A DNA stretch of 64,000 nucleotides from Caulobacter zeae (GTDB taxonomy: Bacteria > Pseudomonadota > Alphaproteobacteria > Caulobacterales > Caulobacteraceae): positions 48,874 through 112,873 of the forward strand of contig NZ_PJRS01000012.1 of the NCBI RefSeq assembly GCF_002858925.1. Reading direction: 5' to 3'. Below, piece after piece: positions 1 through 7,490 of the stretch. The notes under the pieces were generated by a model, which was not told the origin of the DNA, searched no databases, and saw only the letters and a program-made list of their open reading frames with translations. Made by a program: the position numbers and the translations under genes. The stretch's first letter is position 1. Each line of letters starts with the position of its first letter.

Positions 1-81
1 AAGGAGCGCACCGGCTCCAAGGTCGAGCTGCCCAACGCCTGCGTGTTCGGCGAACGGCTGCGGGCCGCCGGCGCACACTGA
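1..81 (+). CDS. C-terminal end of an unidentified protein (partial)
   Basis: The window opens inside a frame that reads 26 sense codons (ending ERLRAAGAH) before a TGA at 79-81. A strong terminator starts 13 bases later, which supports a genuine gene end. The fragment is too short to place in a family, and I recognise no motif in it. Confidence 0.6.
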   Translation, partial: KERTGSKVELPNACVFGERLRAAGAH

Positions 82-94
82 CCTCACCCAGTCG

Positions 95-132
95 CCCCGG
101 GACCGAGTCCGCTCGGTCCCGGGGTTCTTTTT
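95..132 (+). terminator. Intrinsic terminator after the partial gene
   Basis: A perfect 13-bp stem (95-107 pairing with 112-124) with a four-base TCCG loop is followed by a T-rich run at 125-132. It closes the upstream gene. It also argues against the TTG at 131 as the start of the next gene, because that codon lies inside the T-run. Confidence 0.9.
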
Positions 133-157
133 GATTGAAGACCGCCAGAGACTTTCG

Positions 158-550
158 ATGAACAAGGCCCAGGAACGCGCCGCCGACATGGCGGCCCAAG
201 TGCTTTGCGCCTACCTCCAGAACAACGTCGTCTCGGCCGACGACCTGCCCGATCTCGCCGCCCGCACCTATGCGGCCCTGGAGGCGGTGTTCTCGACCCC
301 GGCCGCCGAGCCGGTCGAGCGCCCCAACGCCGACGAGATCGCCGCCAGCGTCACCCAGGACGCCATCGTCAGCTTCGAGAACGGCCGCCGCTATCGCTCG
401 CTGAAGCGCCATCTCAACAGCCTGGGCCTCACCGAGGAGGAGTATCGCTCCAAGTGGGGCCTGCCGGACGACTACCCCACGGTCGCGGCCAGCTTCTCGG
501 ACCTGAGGTCCAACGTGGCCCGCGCCAACCGTTTCGGCTCGCGCCGCTAG
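158..550 (+). CDS. MucR/Ros-family transcriptional regulator, degenerate zinc site
   Basis: This 130-residue protein carries the conserved MucR/Ros C-terminal core (about residues 68-115): a KRHL motif, then EEYRSKWGLPDDYP. In Ros/MucR proteins this core is a zinc-finger-like DNA-binding domain with Cys-X2-Cys/Asp and two His ligands. Here the first pair is Ser72/Asn75, His85 is kept, and the place of the second His is Gly90. It therefore probably folds with little or no zinc, as known for some zinc-free rhizobial homologues. I start it at the ATG at 158 because the in-frame TTG at 131 sits in the preceding terminator. A bidirectional terminator follows the stop. Role inferred: DNA-binding regulator, targets unknown. 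Confidence 0.85.
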   Translation: MNKAQERAADMAAQVLCAYLQNNVVSADDLPDLAARTYAALEAVFSTPAAEPVERPNADEIAASVTQDAIVSFENGRRYRSLKRHLNSLGLTEEEYRSKWGLPDDYPTVAASFSDLRSNVARANRFGSRR

Positions 551-560
551 AGCCCAAGAA

Positions 561-587
561 AAAGGCCCGCCGATCTGGCGGGCCTTT
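561..587. terminator. Bidirectional terminator between convergent genes
   Basis: An 11-bp perfect stem (561-571 with 577-587, loop GATCT) has an AAA at its left end and TTT at its right end, so it can end transcription on both strands. It lies between the MucR-like gene and the convergent gloA. Confidence 0.85.
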
Positions 588-594
588 CGCGTTC

Positions 595-1032
595 TTACCA
601 GGCGCCGGTGTTGGGCATCGAGACCCACGGCTCGGCCGGCTCCAGGTGGCCGTCCTGCAGCAGCTCCACCGAGATGCCGTCGGGCGAGCGCACGAACGCC
701 ATGTGGCCGTCGCGCGGCGGACGGTTGATGGTCACGCCCTGGTCGGCCAGGCGCTGGCAGGCCGCATAGATGTCGTCGACCTGATAGGCCAGGTGGCCGA
801 AGTTGCGGCCGCCCTGATAGTCTTCCGGGTCCCAGTTGTAGGTCAGCTCGACCAGCGGGGCCTTGCGTTCCTTGGCCTTGTCGGCGTCGCCCGGCGCGGC
901 GAGGAAGACCAGCGTGAACCGGCCCTTCTCGTTCTCCATCCGATACATCTCCTGCAAGCCCAGGCCCTCGCAGTAGAAGCGCAGCGAAGCGTCGAGGTCC
1001 TTCACGCGGACCATGGTGTGCAGATAGCGCAA
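595..1032 (-). CDS. gloA: Lactoylglutathione lyase (glyoxalase I)
   Basis: This 145-residue cytosolic enzyme converts the hemithioacetal of methylglyoxal and glutathione to S-lactoylglutathione, the first step of the glyoxalase detoxification route. Two betaalphabetabetabeta (VOC) modules are visible. The expected metal ligands are present: His5, Glu62, His80 and Glu123. The length matches bacterial nickel-type GloA proteins (about 130-150 residues). It is transcribed towards the terminator at 561-587. The Atm1-like ABC exporter gene ends 42 bases upstream on the same strand, so readthrough from it is possible. Confidence 0.93.
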   Translation of the reverse strand: MRYLHTMVRVKDLDASLRFYCEGLGLQEMYRMENEKGRFTLVFLAAPGDADKAKERKAPLVELTYNWDPEDYQGGRNFGHLAYQVDDIYAACQRLADQGVTINRPPRDGHMAFVRSPDGISVELLQDGHLEPAEPWVSMPNTGAW

Positions 1033-1074
1033 GGCGGCCTCCAGATGTTGCGAAGCGCCGATATAGCCGATCGG

Positions 1075-2928
1075 CTACTGCACCGCGACCTTGCCGCGCG
1101 TCTGGCGCCGCCACAGGGCCGCGTACTCGCCGTCGGCCGCCAGCAGGGCCGCGTGCGGACCGCGCTCGACCACCTTCCCCCGGCGCAGGACCAGGATCTC
1201 GTCGGCGTCGGCGATGGTCGACAGCCGGTGGGCCACGACCAGGGTCGTGCGCCCTTCCCTGGCCTTGCGAAGCGTCGCCTGGATCGCCGCCTCGGTGCGG
1301 CTGTCGAGCGCGCTGGTCGCCTCGTCGAGGATCAGGACCCGCGGATCGGCCAGCAGGGCCCGGGCGATGCCCACCCGCTGGCGCTCGCCGCCCGAAAGCT
1401 TCAGGCCGCGTTCACCAACCTTGGTCGCCATGCCCTCGGGCAGAGATCCGATGAAGTCGCCGAGTTCGGCGGCGCGGGCCGCGCCCCAGACCTCGTCCTC
1501 GGTCGCGTCCGGGCGGCCGAAGGCGATGTTGGCGGCGATCGTGTCGTTGAACAGCGCCACGTCCTGCGGCACCAGGGCCACCGCCCGCCGCAGCGAGGCC
1601 TGCTTCAGGGCCTTCAGGTCATGGCCGTCCAGCGTCACACGGCCAGCCTGCGGGTCGATCATCCGCAGGGCCAGGCGCACCAGCGTCGTCTTGCCCGCGC
1701 CCGAAGGGCCGACGATGGCCACGGTCTGGCCAGGGGCGGCGGTGAAGCTGACGTCGCTCAGCCCGTCCGACCGCGCGCCGTGGCGGAACGAGACGGCCTC
1801 GAAGGCCACGGCCCCGCCCCGGCGGTCGCCCGTGGGCGGCAGGTCGACCGCGCCCTCCATGTCGGCGACGTCCGCGCCCTGCTGACGCAGCTCCATCATC
1901 GACTCCATGTCGATGAAGGACTGGCGGATCTCGCGATAGGCGAAGCCCAGGAAGTTCAGCGGCTGATACAGGTTCACCAGGATCAGCACGACGGCGGTGA
2001 TGTCGCCCGGCCCGATGCGGCCGTGGGCGGCCTCCGAGCCGGCCAGCACGGCCATGACCGCTAGGCCCAGGCTCATGATCAGCGACTGCACCACGTTGAG
2101 CAGCGACAGCGAATTGGTCGCCTTGATCTGCGCTGCGCCATAGGTCGACAGCGCCCGCTCATAGGCGCCGACGGCGCGGTCTTCGGCGCCGAAGGTCTTG
2201 ACCGTCTCGTAGTTCAGAAGGGCGTCGACGGCGCGGCCGGCGGCCTCGGCGTCGGCCTCGTTCAGTTCACGCCGATGGGCGATCCGCCAGTTGGAGATCG
2301 AGAAGGTCAGGACGCCGTAGATCACCACGGTGACGATCGCCGTCGCCGCGAACCGCCAGTCATAGGCCCGCGCCAGCACCGCGCCGGCCAGGATCAGCTC
2401 GACGATGGTCGGGGCGATATTGAAGACGAGACCCCGGATCAGGAAATCCATGGCCCGCGCGCCGCGGTCGATGGTGCGCGACAGCGCGCCGGTGCGCTTG
2501 GTCTGGTGGAAGTCGATCGACAGCGACAGGGCGTGGGCGAAGGTTTCGGTGGCCGCGCGGTTCTGGGCGGCCTGGGCCACCGGCGTGAACACCGCGTCGC
2601 GGGCCTGGGGCGCTGCGGCGGCGATGAAGCGCACGCCCGCCCAGCCCAGGGCCAGGGCGGCGAAGGACAGCGTCACCTGGGCCGCCGCGCCCTGCCCGGC
2701 CGTCAGCCGGTTCACGGCCGCGCCGAGCAGCAGCGGCGCGACCACGCCCAGCGCCTTGCCGACGAAGGTCAGCGCCAGGGCCGCCACCAGGCGCCAACCC
2801 AGGCCCGGCGCGCGGGACCGCAGGACCAGCCGCAGCAGCTCGGCCAGCGCAGCCCATCCGGAGACGGGCTTGGCGGCGTCGGGAGCCGTTCGGGCGCTGT
2901 CGCGGCCAGCCGAGGCGTAACCCCTCAC
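1075..2928 (-). CDS. Atm1/HMT1-type ABC exporter (fused membrane and ATPase domains)
   Basis: A 617-residue half-transporter. A six-helix membrane domain (about residues 45-335) precedes a nucleotide-binding domain with Walker A GPSGAGKTT, signature LSGGERQR and Walker B VLILDEATS, then the H-loop HRLST. The membrane domain resembles the Atm1/HMT1 branch, whose members move glutathione- or thiol-linked compounds out of the cytoplasm and act as homodimers in the inner membrane. The start is a GTG whose last bases overlap the stop of the upstream lipoprotein gene (GTGA, 4 bp), indicating translational coupling. Being next to gloA, a glutathione enzyme, fits a thiol-linked role, but the substrate is inference. 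Confidence 0.9.
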   Translation of the reverse strand: MRGYASAGRDSARTAPDAAKPVSGWAALAELLRLVLRSRAPGLGWRLVAALALTFVGKALGVVAPLLLGAAVNRLTAGQGAAAQVTLSFAALALGWAGVRFIAAAAPQARDAVFTPVAQAAQNRAATETFAHALSLSIDFHQTKRTGALSRTIDRGARAMDFLIRGLVFNIAPTIVELILAGAVLARAYDWRFAATAIVTVVIYGVLTFSISNWRIAHRRELNEADAEAAGRAVDALLNYETVKTFGAEDRAVGAYERALSTYGAAQIKATNSLSLLNVVQSLIMSLGLAVMAVLAGSEAAHGRIGPGDITAVVLILVNLYQPLNFLGFAYREIRQSFIDMESMMELRQQGADVADMEGAVDLPPTGDRRGGAVAFEAVSFRHGARSDGLSDVSFTAAPGQTVAIVGPSGAGKTTLVRLALRMIDPQAGRVTLDGHDLKALKQASLRRAVALVPQDVALFNDTIAANIAFGRPDATEDEVWGAARAAELGDFIGSLPEGMATKVGERGLKLSGGERQRVGIARALLADPRVLILDEATSALDSRTEAAIQATLRKAREGRTTLVVAHRLSTIADADEILVLRRGKVVERGPHAALLAADGEYAALWRRQTRGKVAVQ

Positions 2929-3746
2929 CGGGCCTCTCCGGGCGCATACAGCACCGTGGTCTGGACGCCGCCGCCGGGCGTCATCCAGTCGGCCCGCCAG
3001 CCGCTCTCCACCCGCTCGGCATGCAAGGGGCCCGCGGTCAGCGGACCTGGCGCGGAGACATCGATCCTGACCAGGTCCTCGCCGCCCTCGCCGGCCACCT
3101 GCACGGCGTGCTCGCCACGGGACAGCGGCTGGGTCAGCGAGAAACTGAAGCGCCCTTGAGCATCGACCTTGCCCTCGGCCTGGGTGACGCGGTCCACGCG
3201 GACGCCAAAGCCCGCACCCGGCCGTCCGACGCCCGAGATCACCGCGCCGCCCTCCTGGTCGTAGTCGACAGCCAGGATGCGCAGGGAATCAGACGCTCCA
3301 GCCAGCGGTTCGGAGCCCCCGCCGGCCTTCAGCAGGGCGACGGCGCCTTCCGGCGTGACCAGCACGTAGCCTTCGGCCTGGACCGTCCGCCCTTCGCGGG
3401 TCATCGACAGGCCGAACAGCCGGGGCTCGACGGCGCCGGGAACAACCGCGCGCCACAGCCCTGCGGCGTCGGCCTCGACGCTGATGGCCTCTCCGGTCGG
3501 CGACCCCAACCGCACCGAGGCGCCGGCGGTGGCCGATCCCGACAGGGCCACGCCGCCGCCCTGGACCGCCGCGGTGACCACCTTGGGCGGGGCCAGATAG
3601 GCCGCCTCGGGGTCACGCGCCGGCTGGGCGGCCGGCGCGGTGCGCCCCCAGTCCCGCCGTCCGTCCTCGCCGCAGGCCGAAACGGTCGCGACGAGGGCCA
3701 GGGCCAGCGGCCACGGCTTGAAAGCGGCCTTGCGAATCCCGATCAT
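2925..3746 (-). CDS. Putative lipoprotein with Ig-like modules, coupled to the ABC exporter
   Basis: A 273-residue product. It begins MIGIRKAAFKPWPLALALVA and reaches a lipobox-like VSAC at residues 23-26, so it should be lipidated and face the periplasm. The rest is Gly/Ala/Val-rich and looks like two beta-sandwich (Ig-like) modules, around residues 55-120 and 155-210. The frame stays open further upstream, but that extension runs antisense to the LOG gene. The lipobox fixes the start at 3746. Its stop overlaps the start of the ABC exporter by 4 bp, so the two are made together. A periplasmic partner of the exporter is possible; I do not recognise the family. Confidence 0.75.
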   Translation of the reverse strand: MIGIRKAAFKPWPLALALVATVSACGEDGRRDWGRTAPAAQPARDPEAAYLAPPKVVTAAVQGGGVALSGSATAGASVRLGSPTGEAISVEADAAGLWRAVVPGAVEPRLFGLSMTREGRTVQAEGYVLVTPEGAVALLKAGGGSEPLAGASDSLRILAVDYDQEGGAVISGVGRPGAGFGVRVDRVTQAEGKVDAQGRFSFSLTQPLSRGEHAVQVAGEGGEDLVRIDVSAPGPLTAGPLHAERVESGWRADWMTPGGGVQTTVLYAPGEAR

Positions 3747-3851
3747 GCGCCTTCCAAATCCTGGGCTGGTCGCTAAGACCAAGGCCCGAAACGCCATGGC
3801 GCGCCCTTCCCGACCGGAGCCGCGCCTTTTCTTTTGTTGGAGTGGACGACG

Positions 3852-4457
3852 ATGCCCGACCTGTCTAGCCGCCTGGGATCGGTCTGCGTCTACTGCGGCT
3901 CTTCGAACACGGCCGATCCGGCCTATCTGGAAGCCGCCCACCAGATCGGCGGCGACTTCGCCCGCGCCGGGCTCAAGCTGGTCTATGGCGGCGGCGGCGT
4001 CGGCCTGATGGGCCAGGCCGCGCGCGGCGCGCACCAGGCCGGCGGCAAGGTCCTGGGCATCATCCCGGATTTCCTGCGCGGTCGCGAAAAGCCGTTCGAC
4101 GACGTCGAGACGGTCATCGTCACCTCGATGCACGAACGCAAGATGCTGATGTTCGAGCGCTCGGACGCCTTCGTGGTGCTGCCCGGCGGCATCGGCACCC
4201 TGGAAGAGATCATCGAGCTCCTGTCCTGGCGACGCCTGGACCTGCACCGCAAGCCGATCGTGTTCCACAATCCGGACGGCTTCTGGGACCCGCTTTTCGC
4301 GCTTCTGAAGCACACGATCGACAAGGGCCTGACGCCCCCCGCCCTGTCGACGGCCTGGGTCTCGGTCGAAGCGGCCGAGGATGTCACTCCGGCCTTGCTG
4401 GCGTGGGGTTTGGACGTTGATCGCGATCGCGAGATCGACGTTCGGCGATTGACTTAG
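3852..4457 (+). CDS. LOG-family (TIGR00730) nucleotide phosphoribohydrolase
   Basis: This 201-residue protein has both hallmarks of the LOG/lysine-decarboxylase-like family: the Gly-rich YGGGGVGLMG near residue 50 and PGGIGTLEE near residue 115. Characterised members release the base from nucleoside 5'-monophosphates, classically cytokinin ribotides. In bacteria the natural substrate is often plain AMP or unknown. I chose the ATG at 3852, which has GGAG 9 bases upstream (3839-3842). In-frame TTG codons lie just before it. It is divergent from the lipoprotein/ABC pair, with about 105 bp between them for both promoters. Confidence 0.9.
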   Translation: MPDLSSRLGSVCVYCGSSNTADPAYLEAAHQIGGDFARAGLKLVYGGGGVGLMGQAARGAHQAGGKVLGIIPDFLRGREKPFDDVETVIVTSMHERKMLMFERSDAFVVLPGGIGTLEEIIELLSWRRLDLHRKPIVFHNPDGFWDPLFALLKHTIDKGLTPPALSTAWVSVEAAEDVTPALLAWGLDVDRDREIDVRRLT

Positions 4458-4525
4458 TTTTCAATAACAACGAACAATGTGATCAGCGTCCACTTATAAA
4501 TAGGACGCGGGGATAGGAGATGTCC

Positions 4526-4831
4526 ATGCGTATGCTTCTGCTCGGCGGTCTTGCCGCAGCTTCCCTCGTGGGCGTGGCTCAGGCCGCGTCTTCGGAAGGC
4601 GCCATGCTTGTTCTGAAGGCGCCGCCGGCCAAGGCCGAACTGATCCAGGACGGGGCCCTGTGGCGCTGCACCGGCACGGTCTGCAAGGCGCCGACCGTCA
4701 AGGCCATGCCCGCCGTCCGCAGCTGCCGCAAGATCGTGGCCGAACTCGGCGCCGTGTCGGCCTTCACCTGGCGCGGCGAAGCGCTCGACGCCGCCGGCGT
4801 CGAAGAGTGCAACACGGCCGCCAAGCCGTAA
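4526..4831 (+). CDS. Small secreted Cys-containing protein, unknown function
   Basis: 101 residues with a clear Sec signal peptide (MRMLLLGGLAAASLVGVAQA, cleavage after AQA). The mature part has four cysteines (WRCTGTVC, RSCRK, EECN) that could form two disulfides in the periplasm. AGGAG at 4515-4519 is spaced correctly for the ATG at 4526 but abuts the in-frame ATG at 4520, so I use 4526. A good terminator follows at 4859. I do not know the family. Confidence 0.8.
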   Translation: MRMLLLGGLAAASLVGVAQAASSEGAMLVLKAPPAKAELIQDGALWRCTGTVCKAPTVKAMPAVRSCRKIVAELGAVSAFTWRGEALDAAGVEECNTAAKP

Positions 4832-4858
4832 GCGCTCCTCGCGAACACGGAATTCGTC

Positions 4859-4893
4859 GCCATCCCGGCCCGTCCGGGATGGCGTTTTCTTTT
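4859..4893. terminator. Terminator between convergent small genes
   Basis: A 10-bp perfect stem (4859-4868 with 4874-4883, loop CCCGT) is followed by a T-rich stretch at 4885-4893. It ends the secreted-protein gene and lies just beyond the stop of the 43-codon gene on the other strand. Confidence 0.85.
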
Positions 4894-4898
4894 GAGCG

Positions 4899-5030
4899 CT
4901 ACTTCCGGTCCGAGGTCTTGGGCGGCTGCGACTGCTGCGGCGGCTTGGCGGCGCCGGGGCGAGGCCCCACCAGCAGTCCGCCTATCAGGGCGAAGGACAG
5001 CATGGCGTGGCTCATCTTCGTTACGTTCAT
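4899..5030 (-). CDS. 43-residue membrane-anchored small protein
   Basis: Reading the minus strand from an ATG at 5030 gives 43 residues ending at a TAG (4899-4901). An AAGGAGA Shine-Dalgarno lies 8 bases before the start, among the strongest in this window. The peptide has a short basic N-terminus, one hydrophobic segment (MLSFALIGGLLVG, residues 10-22) and a Pro/Gln/Lys-rich tail (KPPQQSQPPKTSDRK). It is probably a single-span inner-membrane or signal-anchored protein. The strong ribosome site and the terminator beyond its stop support reality. Function unknown. Confidence 0.65.
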   Translation of the reverse strand: MNVTKMSHAMLSFALIGGLLVGPRPGAAKPPQQSQPPKTSDRK

Positions 5031-5295
5031 GGCGGCGTCTCCTTGACCAGCCAGGAGCGCCGAAAGGCGCCCCACGTGTTACGGGACCGGCTCTGCGACC
5101 GGTCCAGCCAGAAAGAGACGCGCGCGGCTTACAGGGGCTCGCACCCTCCTAGTCGTCAGCGCGTCCAGGCAAGGATGCGCCGCGTCCGCCGCATGACAAG
5201 CGAAATATTCCGAATACGGATGATGTCCGTGCTCTGACGATCGACTTGAAGATCGCCTGAAGCAGACTTGCGGATACTATCCGCTCACGCACCAG
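5031..5295. other. Non-coding interval with two small hairpins
   Basis: This is the presumed promoter and 5' leader of the 43-codon gene. It holds a GCGCC/GGCGC hairpin (5057-5070) and a 7-bp GGACCGG/CCGGTCC hairpin (5084-5105), both upstream of that gene's ribosome site. The part near 5200-5280 is AT-richer than its surroundings. I see no clear promoter consensus. Confidence 0.4.
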
Positions 5296-5715
5296 TCAGT
5301 GCAGCGTCGCGCCCTCACGCTCTGGCAGATCCGCGGCCGGAACCACGTCCCCCTGCCCCGGCTTGCCGGCCGAGGCGATGATGTTGGCCGCGGCGCGCAG
5401 CATGACGGGCTCGATGCGCTCGGCCTCGCAGCCGACCAGTTCCGCCGCCAGTTCCGGCAGGTCGGCGCATAGCCGCAACTGGCCGGCGATCCGTTGTAGG
5501 GCGAAGCTTTCCTCGAGACCGGGGTCATTGGCCACGACCCCCACCAGCAGCGACAGCGCGGTCTCCAGCTTGTCGGCCCGCGCCTTGGCCTCGCGCGCCT
5601 GATCGAGCAGCAGCCGGGCGCTGGAGTCCATGGCCTCCAGGGTGTCGGCCAGCTTTTCCGGAGAAAGGCCCATCAGCATTTCGGGGCGGAGCATCGTGTT
5701 CACCGTGCAATCCAT
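5296..5715 (-). CDS. Hypothetical cytoplasmic protein with a helical core
   Basis: 139 residues from the ATG at 5715. Downstream ATGs at 5694 and 5679 and a GTG at 5745 are alternatives, and none has a clear ribosome site. The sequence is Ala/Glu/Leu-rich with a predicted coiled-coil stretch (about residues 28-65: SSARLLLDQAREAKARADKLE). There is no signal peptide or membrane segment. It is transcribed alone, with 265 bp of non-coding sequence downstream. I do not recognise the family. Confidence 0.65.
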   Translation of the reverse strand: MDCTVNTMLRPEMLMGLSPEKLADTLEAMDSSARLLLDQAREAKARADKLETALSLLVGVVANDPGLEESFALQRIAGQLRLCADLPELAAELVGCEAERIEPVMLRAAANIIASAGKPGQGDVVPAADLPEREGATLH

Positions 5716-5850
5716 CGAGTGTTCTGCTGCGTTGAACGGTCGCACCCCGTCACGCGGGGCGGTGAAAGTGGCGCCCGGACGAAAAAGGCCGCCCGCGTCG
5801 GCGTGACGCAGGCGGCCCTGGTTCGAAGCATCGGGCGTTCAGTAGGCGGC

Positions 5851-6996
5851 TTACGCCGCCGCGCCGAACGACAGGCCTTCGTAACGGCGCAGGTGGTGAT
5901 CGACCGAGCCGAACAGGCCCTCGATGATCGTGCCGCGCTTGAAGTAGTGGCCGATGGCCAGCTCGTCGGTCATGCCCATGCCGCCATGGATCTGGATGGC
6001 GTTCTGGCCGACGAACTTCAGGGCGCGGCCGATGCGCACCTTGGCGGCCGAAACGGCCTTGGCGCGTTCGGCGTCGCTTTCGTCGAGCTTGATGGTGGCC
6101 ATGTAGGTCATCGACACCGACTGCTCGAGCTCGATGAACATGTCGACCATGCGGTGCTGCAGCACCTGGAAGTCGGCGATGGCGCGGCCGAACTGCTTGC
6201 GCTGCTTGGCGTAGTCCAGGGTGCCTTCATGCAGCTTGCGCAGCACGCCCACGCCTTCGGCCAGGCTGGCGGCGGTGGCTTCGTCGATCACCTTCTCGAC
6301 CAGCGACAGGCCATTGCCTTCATGGCCGACCAGGGCGTCGGCAGGGATCGAGACGTTCTCGAAATAGACTTCCGAGGCGCGACCGCCGTCGACGGTGGGG
6401 TAGTCGCGGGTGACGACGCCCGGCAGGGTCTTGTCGATCAGGAACACCGACACGCCCGAGGCCTCGCGCTGGCTTCCGCCGGTGCGGGCGGTGACGACCA
6501 GATGCGTAGCGAACGGCGCGCCGACCACCACGGCCTTGTGGCCGTTGAGGGTCCAGCCCGAGCCGTCCTTCCTGGCCGTCGTCTTCAGGTCGCTCCAGGT
6601 GTAGCGCCCCTGCGGTTCGGCATAGGCGAAGGCGATGGTGGTGGTCCCCGCGACAATCCCTTCGATGACCGAGGCGGCGCCGGCGTAACCCGAGTGCTTA
6701 ATGAAGCCGCCGCCGATGACGACCGTGCCCAGATAGGGCTCGATGACCAGTGCTTTGCCGAACTCCTCCATGATGATCATGTTGTCGATTGCGCCGCCGC
6801 CCAGGCCGCCCAGGTCCTCGCTGAACGAGGCGCCCAGGATGCCGAGCTCCTCGGCGAAGGCCTGCCAGTAGTCGACGCGCCAGCCGCTCTCGGAAGCGAC
6901 GATCTTGCGGCGGGTCTCGAAGTCGTACTTGTCCTGCAGGAAGCTCGCGACCGTGTCGCGGACCATCGACTGCTCTTCGGTGAAGTTGAAGTCCAT
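5851..6996 (-). CDS. Acyl-CoA dehydrogenase, PimD-like (small) partner
   Basis: A 381-residue flavoprotein with the acyl-CoA dehydrogenase N-terminal helical, beta-barrel and C-terminal helical domains (C-terminal IHGGMGMTDELAIGHYFKR). It removes alpha,beta-hydrogens from an acyl-CoA and passes electrons to ETF. It is paired with a second, distinct acyl-CoA dehydrogenase (7491-8705) read in the same direction. This matches the two-gene arrangement of pimeloyl-CoA dehydrogenase PimC/PimD and of heteromeric sterol enzymes. The usual catalytic Glu position is replaced in this smaller paralogue (the motif reads IIEGLFGS), as expected if the partner supplies part of the site. A DUF559 gene now separates the pair. 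Confidence 0.88.
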   Translation of the reverse strand: MDFNFTEEQSMVRDTVASFLQDKYDFETRRKIVASESGWRVDYWQAFAEELGILGASFSEDLGGLGGGAIDNMIIMEEFGKALVIEPYLGTVVIGGGFIKHSGYAGAASVIEGIVAGTTTIAFAYAEPQGRYTWSDLKTTARKDGSGWTLNGHKAVVVGAPFATHLVVTARTGGSQREASGVSVFLIDKTLPGVVTRDYPTVDGGRASEVYFENVSIPADALVGHEGNGLSLVEKVIDEATAASLAEGVGVLRKLHEGTLDYAKQRKQFGRAIADFQVLQHRMVDMFIELEQSVSMTYMATIKLDESDAERAKAVSAAKVRIGRALKFVGQNAIQIHGGMGMTDELAIGHYFKRGTIIEGLFGSVDHHLRRYEGLSFGAAA

Positions 6997-7011
6997 GAGG
7001 GCGGTTTCCTC

Positions 7012-7437
7012 TTATGGTTCCCCTCCCCCTTGCGGGGAGGGGTTAGGGGTGGGGGTGTCAGCGCCGATGGTCGAAAGTACGCGCTGAACAGCCGAATGTG
7101 GGTCGTAGATCGCTAGCTCGTTGGGGACTCTGATCAAGGTATAACCCCGCGCCTCCAGCCAGGCTTGGCGTTCAGCGTCGCGGGCGGCCACCGCGTCCAG
7201 AGCATGGATCCCGCCGTCCACCTCGACGATCAGCCGATGGTGATGGCAGACGAAATCCACGACGTAGGGCCCGAAAGGCGCTTGGCGGCGAAAGTGAGAT
7301 CCTGGGATCTCGGCCTTCCTGAGCACCTTCCAGAACAGCTTCTCCGCCAGTGTCGGCTCGCGGCGCATCCTGCGGGCCGATCGGTCGGCCCTTTCGGATG
7401 TGTGCAGAGCTCCTGGCGTTCGTGCTGACACCCCCAC
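7012..7437 (-). CDS. DUF559 (Vsr-like, PD-(D/E)XK-type) protein between inverted repeats
   Basis: 141 residues. The core after residue 24 (RREPTLAEKLFWKVLR) and the motif VDFVCHHHRLIVEVDGGIH place it in DUF559, related to very-short-patch-repair endonucleases. Asp and Glu-X-Asp occupy the expected catalytic positions. Both ends of the frame lie in or just beyond the flanking repeats: the GTG start (7435-7437) is in the right repeat, and the C-terminal tail (ADTPTPNPSPQGGGEP) is encoded by the left repeat. The start could instead be the internal ATG at codon 24. It sits between two acyl-CoA dehydrogenase genes on the same strand, so it is probably co-transcribed. Biological role unknown. Confidence 0.8.
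   Translation of the reverse strand: MGVSARTPGALHTSERADRSARRMRREPTLAEKLFWKVLRKAEIPGSHFRRQAPFGPYVVDFVCHHHRLIVEVDGGIHALDAVAARDAERQAWLEARGYTLIRVPNELAIYDPHSAVQRVLSTIGADTPTPNPSPQGGGEP
7017..7062. repeat. Left terminal inverted repeat of the DUF559 unit
   Basis: 46 bp, inverted relative to 7424-7470. It contains a 9-bp hairpin around CTTGC and encodes the Pro-rich C-terminal tail of the DUF559 protein on the minus strand. Confidence 0.85.
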
Positions 7438-7470
7438 CCCCTGCCCCCTCCCCGCAAGGGGGAGGGGAAC
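7424..7470. repeat. Right terminal inverted repeat of the DUF559 unit
   Basis: 47 bp, the inverted partner of 7017-7062. On the minus strand it supplies a G-rich ribosome-binding stretch and the GTG start of the DUF559 gene. Confidence 0.85.
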
Positions 7471-7490
7471 TGCAAATGATCAGGATCAGA

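Larger units (their letters stand above)
7017..7470. mobile_element. Candidate 454-bp element: DUF559 gene with terminal inverted repeats
   Basis: The DUF559 frame is bounded by inverted repeats at 7017-7062 and 7424-7470. They match at about 44 of 47 aligned positions (two substitutions and one indel). Each begins GTTCCCCTCC and carries an internal CCCCTCCCC/GGGGAGGGG hairpin. The unit interrupts what looks like a two-gene acyl-CoA dehydrogenase operon. I found no convincing target-site duplication (flanks ATAAG and TGCAA). Treating it as a mobile unit is therefore inference; it may instead be a gene carried between two REP-like palindromes. Confidence 0.5.

Noticed and set aside
131..157. 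TTG at 131 as start of the MucR-like gene.
   Set aside because: It lies inside the T-run of a strong terminator and adds residues not seen in MucR proteins.
205..2064. A 619-codon open frame on the plus strand antisense to gloA and the ABC exporter.
   Set aside because: It is low-complexity Arg/Gly/Ala sequence produced by high third-position GC opposite two clear genes. No motif or ribosome site was found.
7000..7490. Target-site duplication flanking the DUF559 unit.
   Set aside because: Flanks ATAAG and TGCAA do not match, nor do longer alignments. Mobility is therefore left as a hypothesis.
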